DNA from: Clostridia bacterium
Lineage (GTDB): Bacteria > Bacillota > Clostridia > Oscillospirales > CAG-272
DNA: 5,706 nucleotides
Assembly (NCBI GenBank): GCA_017416885.1
Contig: JAFQAM010000279.1
Coordinates: forward strand, 1-5,706
Reading direction: 5' to 3'
Of this stretch, positions 1-5,706 are shown in pieces. The position numbers were made by a program, and so were the translations under genes. The notes below the pieces were generated by a model. That model had not been told where the DNA came from and searched no databases. It worked only from the letters and a program-made list of their open reading frames with translations. Each line of letters opens with the position of its first letter. The stretch's first letter is position 1.

Positions 1-1350
1 CGATGTTTTCATTTCCTCGCTGTCGTCCTCTAAAATCGGACACTCCTCAAAGGATTTTTTGTAAATCGATCTTACATACTCATATCCCTCATCACTGTTA
101 GATACACTGTCCCTGAATAAAGAGGGACGAAGACGAGGCGAGTGTATCCAAGGGAAAAAGTCCGAATATAGCATTTCGGGACGGTAAAACCAAGGATATC
201 CGCCAAAAATTTCATCAGAGCACTCACCGCTAAGTCCAACCGTATGTCGCTTTTTTATCTCTCTACAAAAATACAGCAAAGAGGAATCAATATCCGCCTG
301 CCCGGGCAAATCCCTATATCCTGTGGCTGAAATTAACTCATTTGCTAACACATCATTTTTGCAAGTCAGCACACTGTGATTTGTCCCCAAATAATCCGCC
401 GCATATAAAGCAAAATCATCATCCTTCTCAGGCTGAAATAAGCTGTTTTTAAAAGCTTCCTTGTTGCCCTCATACTCAAATGAGTATGTATCAAGTATGT
501 TCCCCTTTTCCTTGCAATATTCCTGACCGATAGCAGACACCACGCTTGAATCAAGACCGCCGGAAAGAAGCACACATAACGGCACATCTGACACCATTTG
601 TCGCCTTATAGCATCACGCATCAGCTCCCTTGTTTTCTCAATTGCATAGCTCCTGTCCTTAAAATATGGCTTAGCCTTAATCTTCCAATATTTCCATATT
701 CTTTTACCGCTCTTACCAAATGTCATACACTGCGCAGGACTTAATTCTGAAATATCGCAAAAAACACTTTTTCCCGACACGAAATTAGGACTTAAATACA
801 AAATCTCCCAAAGTCCCTTTTTGTCAACATTTGATGAAATAAGCGGATTTTGAAGCATAGCTTTTATTTCCGACGCAAATATCAGCGTGCTATCCTTTAT
901 AGCATAATAAAGAGGCTTCACCCCAAACCTATCCCTTGCTAAAAAGACACGCTCCCCGTCATAAACACAAAAAGCAAAAATTCCGTTCAAGTATTCAGGA
1001 CAGTCCTCACCGTAAATAATGTAAGCATAAAGCACCACCTCAGTGTCACAATTTGTCCTTAATTCAATCCCTCTTTTCTTAATATCACGCCTTATTTCAT
1101 CGCAGTTGTAAATTTCACCGTTATATACAATAGTATATTTTTTGTTCCCATATATTACACTCATTGGCTGATGCCCGTTTTCAATATCCATTACACTTAG
1201 CCTGTTATGACCAAGACAAGCATATCTGTCCTCAAAAATATCACTGTCATCAGGACCTCTGTGCTTCATAACATCATTCATTTTCTTAACCGTATCATAT
1301 CTTTTATCCGAAGGCGATATAAAATCAACCTCACCGCAAATTGAACACAT
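1..1350 (-). CDS. asnB: Asparagine synthetase (glutamine-hydrolysing), C-terminus cut by window edge
   Basis: This enzyme makes asparagine from aspartate, ATP and glutamine in the cytoplasm. The frame is open from the ATG at 1350 to the window edge, giving 450 codons. Family members of this type are usually about 550-630 residues, so the end is missing. The N-terminal glutaminase domain (about 1-200) starts MCSICGEVDF, with the nucleophile Cys2 exposed after Met removal, and keeps R50, N77-G78 and D102 of the glutamine-binding site. The synthetase domain has the ATP-pyrophosphatase loop SGGLDSS (263-269) and the GLSGECSDEIFGGY block (372-385) with the conserved Glu376. A GAGG ribosome binding site lies 7 nt before the ATG. 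A terminator at 1579-1611 separates the gene from the upstream operon, so it probably has its own promoter. Identification is very secure. Whether it is the only asparagine synthetase of the organism cannot be seen. Confidence 0.97.
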   Translation of the reverse strand, partial: MCSICGEVDFISPSDKRYDTVKKMNDVMKHRGPDDSDIFEDRYACLGHNRLSVMDIENGHQPMSVIYGNKKYTIVYNGEIYNCDEIRRDIKKRGIELRTNCDTEVVLYAYIIYGEDCPEYLNGIFAFCVYDGERVFLARDRFGVKPLYYAIKDSTLIFASEIKAMLQNPLISSNVDKKGLWEILYLSPNFVSGKSVFCDISELSPAQCMTFGKSGKRIWKYWKIKAKPYFKDRSYAIEKTRELMRDAIRRQMVSDVPLCVLLSGGLDSSVVSAIGQEYCKEKGNILDTYSFEYEGNKEAFKNSLFQPEKDDDFALYAADYLGTNHSVLTCKNDVLANELISATGYRDLPGQADIDSSLLYFCREIKKRHTVGLSGECSDEIFGGYPWFYRPEMLYSDFFPWIHSPRLRPSLFRDSVSNSDEGYEYVRSIYKKSFEECPILEDDSEEMKTS

Positions 1351-1386
1351 ATAATTACCTCGTAGAATTAAAATATCACTTTTACT

Positions 1387-1416
1387 ATTATATGTACAAA
1401 TTTCCGATTTTTTCAT
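1387..1416 (-). promoter_or_regulatory. Candidate sigma-A promoter of asnB
   Basis: On the minus strand a perfect -10 box TATAAT lies at 1392-1387. A weak -35 box ATGAAA (4 of 6 matches to TTGACA) lies 18 bp upstream at 1416-1411. Transcription would begin near 1380, giving a leader of about 30 nt that contains the GAGG ribosome binding site at 1361-1358. The position between the terminator of the preceding gene and the asnB start fits. The weak -35 leaves room for an activator or for error. I found no T-box sequence in the leader. Confidence 0.45.
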
Positions 1417-1464
1417 ATTCTTTAAAAAATATAGCTGCTTATTCGATTAAAATTTAACTTTATA

Positions 1465-1493
1465 TTGAAATCGCTTTGGAAAATTTGTCTAAT
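1465..1493 (+). promoter_or_regulatory. Isolated plus-strand sigma-A promoter
   Basis: TTGAAA (1465-1470) and TCTAAT (1488-1493) each match the sigma-A consensus at 5 of 6 positions and are separated by exactly 17 bp. Transcription would start near 1500 and run away from asnB. No full-length plus-strand gene follows, only the short frame at 1532-1558 and then the hairpin at 1579-1611. AT-rich intergenic DNA gives chance matches, but the ideal spacing and the ribosome binding site downstream make this one worth recording. Confidence 0.45.
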
Positions 1494-1531
1494 ATATTTA
1501 GAATATATGGTATTTAACGGAGGGAAGATTT

Positions 1532-1558
1532 TTGGCTACGGACAAAAGCTTGAAATAA
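1532..1558 (+). other. 8-codon frame with strong ribosome binding site: gene-start remnant or leader peptide
   Basis: GGAGGG at 1519-1524 is a near-ideal Shine-Dalgarno sequence, and a TTG start codon follows after 7 nt. The frame reads L-A-T-D-K-S-L-K (initiator Leu codon read as Met) and stops at 1556-1558. Together with the promoter at 1465-1493 this is a complete gene start without a gene. It could be the broken 5' end of a deleted gene, a leader peptide, or the translated part of a small RNA of about 115 nt ending at the 1579-1611 hairpin. A second overlapping frame, ATG 1507 to stop 1563 (18 codons), has no ribosome binding site. Translation is not proven. Confidence 0.3.
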
Positions 1559-1578
1559 TATAATTTTTTATAATAAGA

Positions 1579-1611
1579 AAGCACACTGAAAGAAAATCTT
1601 TCAATGTGCTT
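1579..1611 (-). terminator. Hairpin terminator after the 267-residue gene, possibly bidirectional
   Basis: The arms 1579-1585 and 1605-1611 (AAGCACA/TGTGCTT) and 1587-1593 and 1597-1603 (TGAAAGA/TCTTTCA) form a 14-bp stem with one C-A mismatch and an AAA loop. It lies 18 nt beyond the stop codon of the minus-strand gene at 1630 and ends that transcript before asnB. The U-tract is imperfect in both directions (TTTCTT on the minus strand, TTATTTT on the plus strand), so it may work for both strands. It would also end any transcript from the plus-strand promoter at 1465. Confidence 0.8.
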
Positions 1612-1629
1612 ATTTTAAATAGTAATAGA

Positions 1630-2433
1630 TTAATAATCGGTTGTATCCTCTGAAATATTAACTGCTTTGCCGTCGAATACAAATGTTTTAGTTTGCTTTT
1701 TATCAAGATTGTTTTCTTTAAAAGCATGCGTCCATACAATTTTGTCGGCTGCTCCTACAATAATATAATCTTCAGTTTCTTCACCGAAGCGCGGATTATA
1801 AATATTCAAGTAGAAACGATCGTCACCGTTATTTGTGAAGATATATGTCAAAATGCTATCTGATTTAGAAGATGATAACAGCTTGTAAAAATTGTCAAAC
1901 GGTCTGCCCCCACATGGATCTTGGTTATATATCTTAACACATTCTGCAGTTTTATATATGACCACGGCAAAAGAATCAATTTGATAACAGATTTCAAAGC
2001 TGTTTGTTTTAGTATTGAAAATCCATTCGCTTTTGGGCTTTCTGTTTGTATTTATATACTTGGTATATTTTTTTATATTATTTTCATAGACACGCCTGTC
2101 ATAATCTTTTAAAACATTCAATATATTTTCAAAAACAAATTTTCTTGGCTCATATTCACCATATACCAACGGATATTCTTTTTTTAGATTTTCTCTATCT
2201 TTCACCTCAACCTTACTGTAATGCTCAAACGCACAGGAATTAACAAGCAGTTCTATTGCTGCTTTTGCTGTAAAAACAGGAAAACCGTCAACCTCAGTAT
2301 TGCCTCTCCAATCCTCTGTATAACAATGAATTAATCCCATTTTTTTGTGAATTTTAAAATCTTCACAAAAATCAATATTGTACGGTTTTAATATTTTTTT
2401 GCATTCCGTGATTATTTTAATTGAGTCAAACAT
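1630..2433 (-). CDS. Uncharacterised 267-residue soluble protein, last gene of the radA operon
   Basis: I do not recognise this protein family. It has no signal peptide, membrane segment or obvious catalytic motif. The first half (to about residue 125) is rich in charged, probably helical stretches, including a Tyr/Lys/Arg-rich part near 105-130. The second half (about 135-260) alternates hydrophobic and polar residues with many Tyr and Phe, suggesting beta structure; it contains a DPCGGRPFDNFY stretch. AGAGGAA placed 7 nt before the ATG supports this start over Met32. The gene begins 17 bp after the radA stop and is followed by a terminator, so it is probably co-transcribed as the last gene. 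It is visibly more AT-rich than radA (2041-2100 has 15 G/C of 60), which suggests later acquisition. It is convincing as a gene but its function is unknown. Confidence 0.85.
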   Translation of the reverse strand: MFDSIKIITECKKILKPYNIDFCEDFKIHKKMGLIHCYTEDWRGNTEVDGFPVFTAKAAIELLVNSCAFEHYSKVEVKDRENLKKEYPLVYGEYEPRKFVFENILNVLKDYDRRVYENNIKKYTKYINTNRKPKSEWIFNTKTNSFEICYQIDSFAVVIYKTAECVKIYNQDPCGGRPFDNFYKLLSSSKSDSILTYIFTNNGDDRFYLNIYNPRFGEETEDYIIVGAADKIVWTHAFKENNLDKKQTKTFVFDGKAVNISEDTTDY

Positions 2434-2450
2434 ATTTGAATTCCTCTTTA

Positions 2451-3818
2451 TTATTTATTATCCTTAAATAGCTTTAATGTATCATAAATACTCTGCACCG
2501 AAATCAGCGACACATCATTAGGAATTTTTAAATCCGATGTGATAGATTTAGACGGTACCGCAATAGTATTAAAGCCAAGACGGAATGACTCGCTTATTCG
2601 CTTTTGCATATCTGTTACGCTACGGCATTCACCTGCCAATCCGATTTCACCGATTGCAAGTACATTTTCGGGAATAGGAATATCCTTTATGCTTGAAATA
2701 AGCGCAAGGGCAATTGCTAAATCAACAGATGGCTCATCAAGACTTAATCCGCCCACAACATTTAAGTAAATATCATTCTGTGAGAATTTAAGACCAAGCC
2801 TTTTTTCAAGCACGGCTAAAAGCAAGCAAAGCCTATTGTAATCAACACCGTTTGAGGTTCTACGCGGAGCAGGGAATGTAGTTGGAGTTACAAGCGCCTG
2901 TACCTCTGCAATCAAAGGCCGCGAGCCCTCAACAACACAAACCGCACAGCTGCCGCTGACACCTGTGGGCCTACCCGATAAAAGCACCTCTGACGGATTA
3001 GGAACTTCCTTTAATCCCACATCAGTCATTTCAAAAACACCAATCTCATTTGTAGAGCCAAAACGGTTTTTAATCGCGCGAATTATTCTGTAAGACTGAA
3101 ATCTTTCGCCCTCAAAGTACAATACCGCATCCACCATATGCTCTAAAACCTTAGGACCGGCAATTGTGCCCTCTTTGTTAACATGACCAACCAAAAGTAC
3201 AGAAAAGCACTTGCTTTTAGATGTTGCAATAAGCTTTATCGCGCATTCCTTAACTTGATTTATGCTACCGGGAATAGAAACGCAATTAGGATCAAACATA
3301 GTCTGTATAGAGTCAATAATAACAACCTTAGGTGAGAGCTTTTCTACCTGAGCTAATATATTATCGACATTAGTCTCAGTCATAAAATATGTGTTATCCC
3401 CATAAAGCCCAAGCCTTTCCCCTCTTAGCTTTAACTGTCCCTTAGATTCCTCACCGGAAACATAAAGCACCGTGTTTTCAAGCTGAGAGCAAATTTGCAT
3501 AAGTAATGTGGATTTACCAATACCTGGCTCACCTGCAAGCAAAACCACGCTGCCGTCAACAATTCCACCGCCAAGCACTCTGTCAAGCTCGCCGATACCT
3601 GTTGTTGAACGGATATAATCGGGCATTTCAATATCCTTAAATAATACAGGCTCTGAAAAATCCGATATTATCGATGTGCGTGTATTCTTAGGCTCAATTT
3701 TTGGCTGATAGGTTTCCTCAACCATAGTATTCCATTTTTTACAGGATGGACATTGACCAACCCATTTCGGATGCTGATAATCACATTCCGTACAAACAAA
3801 AACCTTTTTGTCCTTCAT
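2451..3818 (-). CDS. radA: DNA repair protein RadA (Sms), RecA-like branch-migration ATPase
   Basis: RadA processes recombination intermediates, driving branch migration and D-loop extension together with RecA. The 455-residue length is normal for the family. In order: an N-terminal four-cysteine zinc finger (C9, C12, C23, C26); a RecA-like ATPase core with Walker A GEPGIGKST (96-104) and Walker B VVIID (165-169); the RadA-specific KNRFG motif (250-254), needed for function in studied homologues; and a C-terminal Lon-protease-like domain (about 275-455, including DEPSVDLAIALAL) that is a structural and DNA-binding part in RadA rather than an active protease. The start has AAAGGAA 7 nt upstream. 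The gene follows the amidase stop by 20 bp and precedes the unknown gene by 17 bp, so it sits inside an operon. No defects are seen. Confidence 0.98.
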   Translation of the reverse strand: MKDKKVFVCTECDYQHPKWVGQCPSCKKWNTMVEETYQPKIEPKNTRTSIISDFSEPVLFKDIEMPDYIRSTTGIGELDRVLGGGIVDGSVVLLAGEPGIGKSTLLMQICSQLENTVLYVSGEESKGQLKLRGERLGLYGDNTYFMTETNVDNILAQVEKLSPKVVIIDSIQTMFDPNCVSIPGSINQVKECAIKLIATSKSKCFSVLLVGHVNKEGTIAGPKVLEHMVDAVLYFEGERFQSYRIIRAIKNRFGSTNEIGVFEMTDVGLKEVPNPSEVLLSGRPTGVSGSCAVCVVEGSRPLIAEVQALVTPTTFPAPRRTSNGVDYNRLCLLLAVLEKRLGLKFSQNDIYLNVVGGLSLDEPSVDLAIALALISSIKDIPIPENVLAIGEIGLAGECRSVTDMQKRISESFRLGFNTIAVPSKSITSDLKIPNDVSLISVQSIYDTLKLFKDNK

Positions 3819-3838
3819 TTTTTAGTTCCTTTTGAAAT

Positions 3839-4582
3839 TCAATTTTCATTTTGTAAAAGCGCAGAAAACAGAGTAACCGACAATTTTGCCCTGTAATCCT
3901 CATTTTTTAAATTGCTTAGCTCATTTTCATTGGATAAAAAGCCACATTCAACCAAAACCGCAGGACAGTCAATATTGTTTAAAATATAAATTGATGAATC
4001 CGCCTTTTTAATCTCTCTCTTATTATCCGTCTGTAAATATAGCCTCGTATTGCTTTTTATCCTGTTTGCAATATTAATGCTATTTTCATTGTTTTTTGAA
4101 TAGTAAACCTGTAAACCGCTGTATTTTGACTGTGAAAACTTATTCATATGTATGCCCACATAAATTGCATTTTCATTTTCCTCAGTGATTTTTACCCTGT
4201 TTTTTAAATCGTAAACCTTCTTTTGCCCCGTGTAATCCTCTAAATCATCATAATAGTCATAGAGCAGAGTATCCTCTGTGCGTGTCATTTTAACATTATT
4301 TCCGTTTAACTCTAAAAGACAAGCAACAAGCGTGGCAATTTCAAGGTTCAAATCCTTTTCCAATGTGCCGTCAGAAGCAATCGCCCCTGCATCCTCACCG
4401 CCGTGACCGGCATCAATAACAAAGGTATATCCGCAATCATTTAAGGAAACCGATTTGCTTTTTTCATTTTTAGTCCTTAAATAATTTCCAAAATAAAGAC
4501 CTAAAAGCAAAACTAAAATACAGGACACGATAGTAATTAACGCAAACTTAAATGTATAAAATAATGGCTTTTCATTTTTCAT
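3839..4582 (-). CDS. Membrane-anchored N-acetylmuramoyl-L-alanine amidase (Amidase_3), CwlD-like
   Basis: This zinc enzyme cuts the amide bond between N-acetylmuramic acid and L-alanine in peptidoglycan. Residues 11-35 form one hydrophobic segment that would act as a membrane anchor or uncleaved signal, placing the catalytic domain (about 51-245) outside the membrane. Zinc ligands are visible as H60 in IDAGHGG, E75 in LEKDLNL and H145 in GIHMNKF. E212 in VECGFLSN is the catalytic glutamate. The size (247 residues) and layout match CwlD, which with a deacetylase makes muramic-delta-lactam in spore cortex. A vegetative wall amidase is the alternative, so I give no symbol. The ribosome binding site GAGGTGAT lies next to the ATG but can be masked by a hairpin (4582-4614). 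The gap to tatD is 52 bp and to radA 20 bp. Confidence 0.93.
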   Translation of the reverse strand: MKNEKPLFYTFKFALITIVSCILVLLLGLYFGNYLRTKNEKSKSVSLNDCGYTFVIDAGHGGEDAGAIASDGTLEKDLNLEIATLVACLLELNGNNVKMTRTEDTLLYDYYDDLEDYTGQKKVYDLKNRVKITEENENAIYVGIHMNKFSQSKYSGLQVYYSKNNENSINIANRIKSNTRLYLQTDNKREIKKADSSIYILNNIDCPAVLVECGFLSNENELSNLKNEDYRAKLSVTLFSALLQNEN

Positions 4583-4614
4583 ATTATCACCTCAATAAAG
4601 CATATGTGATAATA
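4582..4614 (-). promoter_or_regulatory. Hairpin masking ribosome binding site and start of the amidase gene
   Basis: In the minus-strand mRNA, TATTATCAC (4614-4606) is perfectly complementary to GTGATAATA (4590-4582). The second arm contains the end of the AGGTGAT ribosome binding site and the A of the ATG. The loop is 15 nt. The 9-bp stem has three A/U-to-G/C-mixed closing pairs near the loop (C-G, A-U, C-G) and is otherwise A-U, so it is only moderately stable. The same left arm also reads as a TATTAT -10 box (4614-4609). A transcript starting from such a box would lack the masking arm. Confidence 0.5.
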
Positions 4615-4634
4615 CTGTAAAATTTAACCTGCTT

Positions 4635-5417
4635 TTATTCTATTCTGAAAACTCTTTTTGCATTTTCAGTGGTGATTTTTTCTATTTCCTCAATAGTAAC
4701 ACCGCGCTCAGTAGCAAGCTGAAGTGCAGTAAAATACATATAGGTTGAACGGTTCAGCTCACCTCTATGCGGTACAGGAGGTAAATAAGGGGCATCTGTC
4801 TCAATTAAAATTCTGTCACTTGGAACAACCTTACAGGCTTCCTTAGGCTGCTTAGCATTTTTATAAGTTACAGGCCCTGAAAAGGAAATATACCAACCCA
4901 TTTTCACAAGCTCAGTAGCCATTTCAGGCGAACCGCTGAAGCTATGAAAAATACCTTTAACATTAGGAAAATCCTTAACCACATCAAGACAGTCTCCGTG
5001 CGCCTCTCTGTCGTGAATAATAACAGGCACATCTAATTTGCTTGCAAGCTCCATTTGCTTTCTGAAATAAAGCATTTGAGTCTCTCTTGGCACATCATCC
5101 CAGTGATAATCAAGACCGATTTCGCCAATAGCCACTACCTTAGGGTGCTTAAGTAGCTTTTCAAGCTCACATATTACAAAATCCACATCATCATATAGAA
5201 TTGCATCTGATGGATGAATACCAACGCTTGCATAAACCTCACCGTATTTTTCTGCAAGCTCAATGGACCTTTTAGAGTTATCTAAATTTGTACCAATGTT
5301 TACAATATTGCCAACACAGTCATTTAAGCAGTCACGAATAGCGCCGTCAGTGCCACCCTCATATTCATTTATAAATCGCACATCATCATAGTGCGCGTGT
5401 GTATCAAATAATTTCAT
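4635..5417 (-). CDS. tatD: TatD family metal-dependent DNase / hydrolase
   Basis: TatD proteins (YabD/YcfH type) are cytoplasmic TIM-barrel hydrolases of the amidohydrolase superfamily, with metal-dependent DNase activity shown for some members. The length of 260 residues is typical. Metal-site residues are all visible: H7 and H9 in DTHAHYDD, E99 in AIGEIGLDYHW, H135 in PVIIHDREAH, H158 in GIFHSFSG and D208 in ETDAPYL. The C-terminal PPVPHRGELN segment (213-222) is also characteristic. AGAGGA lies 3 nt before the ATG. The gene follows metG, as is common in Firmicutes, but a strong terminator stands between them and ends only 16 nt before the start codon. The amidase gene follows after 52 bp. 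Identification is secure; the true in vivo substrate is not known from sequence. Confidence 0.97.
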   Translation of the reverse strand: MKLFDTHAHYDDVRFINEYEGGTDGAIRDCLNDCVGNIVNIGTNLDNSKRSIELAEKYGEVYASVGIHPSDAILYDDVDFVICELEKLLKHPKVVAIGEIGLDYHWDDVPRETQMLYFRKQMELASKLDVPVIIHDREAHGDCLDVVKDFPNVKGIFHSFSGSPEMATELVKMGWYISFSGPVTYKNAKQPKEACKVVPSDRILIETDAPYLPPVPHRGELNRSTYMYFTALQLATERGVTIEEIEKITTENAKRVFRIE

Positions 5418-5433
5418 TTTTCCTCTATTTCAT

Positions 5434-5461
5434 AAAAAAGCAGAGAAGCCTCTGCTTTTTT
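5434..5461 (-). terminator. Strong symmetric intrinsic terminator between metG and tatD
   Basis: The stem GCAGAG/CTCTGC (5440-5445 with 5450-5455) has a 4-nt loop and is flanked by A6 (5434-5439) and T6 (5456-5461), so it has a U-tract whichever strand is transcribed. The A/T flanks can extend the stem. On the minus strand it would end the metG transcript. It lies within the tatD leader, 16 nt from the ATG, so transcription of tatD must either pass through it or start at or within it. Confidence 0.85.
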
Positions 5462-5472
5462 ATCTTTAATTT

Positions 5473-5493
5473 TTATCTCACTCTTTCACCGTT
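5473..5493 (-). repeat. Second copy of the metG 3' end (six codons plus stop), not translated with metG
   Basis: Read on the minus strand this segment encodes N-G-E-R-V-R-stop, exactly the C-terminus of metG at 5567-5547. The two 21-nt copies match at 18 positions. The three differences are synonymous third positions: AAT/AAC, GGA/GGT and GTA/GTG. The copies are 74 bp apart, so this one lies after the metG stop and in another frame. It looks like the old or foreign end of a metG gene left after insertion or recombination. Confidence 0.7.
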
Positions 5494-5500
5494 TAAATAG

Positions 5501-5545
5501 CCTCCATCCTTGAGGGAGGGGGACCACGATAGTGGTGGAAGGAGT
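5501..5545. repeat. 45-bp G/C-rich palindromic intergenic element
   Basis: The outer arms CTCCATCC (5502-5509) and GGAAGGAG (5537-5544) are inverted repeats with one mismatch. Inside, ACCAC-GATA-GTGGT (5523-5536) forms a hairpin. CCTCC (5501-5505) can alternatively pair with GGAGG (5515-5519). Its base composition stands out strongly from the AT-rich surroundings. From memory it resembles short interspersed palindromic repeats of gut Clostridia genomes. Only one copy is in this window, so the repeat status is inferred. Confidence 0.55.
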
Positions 5546-5546
5546 A

Positions 5547-5706
5547 TTATCTTACTCTTTCTCCATTAGGTGTATCCTTATCAAGAAACACAACTCTGAC
5601 AGTTTCCTCGCCGGATGCAAGAATCATACCGTTGCTTTCAATTCCGCATAATTTAGCAGGAGCTAAGTTAGCAACAATAATAACCTTCTTGCCAATTAAA
5701 TCCTCA
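5547..5706 (-). CDS. metG: Methionyl-tRNA synthetase, C-terminal tRNA-binding domain (5' part outside window)
   Basis: Methionyl-tRNA synthetase charges tRNA-Met with methionine. Only the last 52 codons are visible, reading from E-D-L-I-G-K-K-V at the window edge to N-G-E-R-V-R and TAA at 5547. The stretch with VIIVANLAPAKLCGIESNGMILAS is the core of the EMAP-II/Trbp111-type tRNA-binding OB fold that ends many bacterial MetRS proteins. The same fold also occurs as a free protein (CsaA-like) and near the N-terminus of PheT. The immediate C-terminal stop rules out PheT, and the neighbour tatD favours metG. The 3' end is odd: a palindromic element starts one base after the stop codon, and the final six codons plus stop occur again at 5493-5473. 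Confidence 0.88.
   Translation of the reverse strand, partial: EDLIGKKVIIVANLAPAKLCGIESNGMILASGEETVRVVFLDKDTPNGERVR

Noticed and set aside
366..587. Minus-strand open frame inside asnB in another frame
   Set aside because: It overlaps the synthetase ATP-loop region of asnB, which is intact in the real frame over all 450 codons. The same reasoning removes 3431-3631 inside radA and 1536-1739 across the end of the 267-residue gene.
1351..1460. T-box or other riboswitch in front of asnB
   Set aside because: No T-box core sequence or conserved specifier hairpin is visible, and the likely transcript start near 1380 leaves only about 30 nt of leader.
1921..2769. Three plus-strand open frames (1921-2112, 2046-2243, 2539-2769)
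   Set aside because: They lie wholly inside minus-strand genes with strong homology or ribosome binding sites, have no ribosome binding site of their own that stands out, and look like antisense shadows.
2451..3090. RadA C-terminal domain as an active Lon-type protease
   Set aside because: RadA family members are known to lack the catalytic Ser-Lys pair. Here the equivalent region reads DEPSVDLAIA, as expected for RadA, so no protease activity is claimed.
5473..5567. Programmed -1 frameshift extending metG through the palindromic element to the second N-G-E-R-V-R stop
   Set aside because: The -1 frame is open, but there is no recognisable slippery heptamer before the metG stop, and the normal frame already ends with the expected C-terminus.
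1..5706. CRISPR array, tRNA, rRNA, transposase or phage genes
   Set aside because: I saw no regularly spaced repeats, no cloverleaf or rRNA sequence and no mobile-element protein. Apart from the palindromic element the window is ordinary chromosome.

Overview
The window looks like part of a low-GC, Gram-positive Clostridia chromosome, plausibly Ruminococcaceae/Oscillospiraceae-like. This is an inference. It rests on AT-rich intergenic DNA, strong AGGAGG-type ribosome binding sites before almost every gene, a CwlD-like membrane-anchored amidase, metG next to tatD (a common Firmicutes arrangement), and a short G/C-rich palindromic repeat of a kind I associate with gut Clostridia. All six convincing genes lie on the minus strand, so the text below runs from high to low coordinates.

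Right end (5706 to 5418): the last 52 codons of methionyl-tRNA synthetase (metG, tRNA-binding EMAP domain) end at 5547. A 45-bp palindromic element (5501-5545) and then a second, untranslated copy of the last six metG codons plus stop (5473-5493) follow. An intrinsic terminator (5434-5461) comes next, sitting almost directly on the tatD ribosome binding site.

Middle (5417 to 1630): tatD (metal-dependent DNase/hydrolase), a CwlD-like N-acetylmuramoyl-L-alanine amidase, radA (recombination and branch migration) and an unrecognised, AT-rich 267-residue gene follow with gaps of 52, 20 and 17 bp. This looks like an operon. A 9-bp hairpin can hide the ribosome binding site of the amidase gene. The series ends in a hairpin terminator at 1579-1611.

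Left end (1629 to 1): about 280 bp of intergenic DNA hold the likely asnB promoter on the minus strand. On the plus strand they hold an isolated promoter, a perfect ribosome binding site and an 8-codon reading frame, with no gene following. The rest is the first 450 codons of asparagine synthetase (asnB), cut off by the window edge.

Functionally these are mostly housekeeping genes: translation, DNA repair, cell wall or spore cortex, and amino-acid synthesis. I see no defence system, transposase, CRISPR array or RNA gene. The most unusual signal is the duplicated metG 3' end, whose two copies differ only at synonymous positions and flank the palindromic element.
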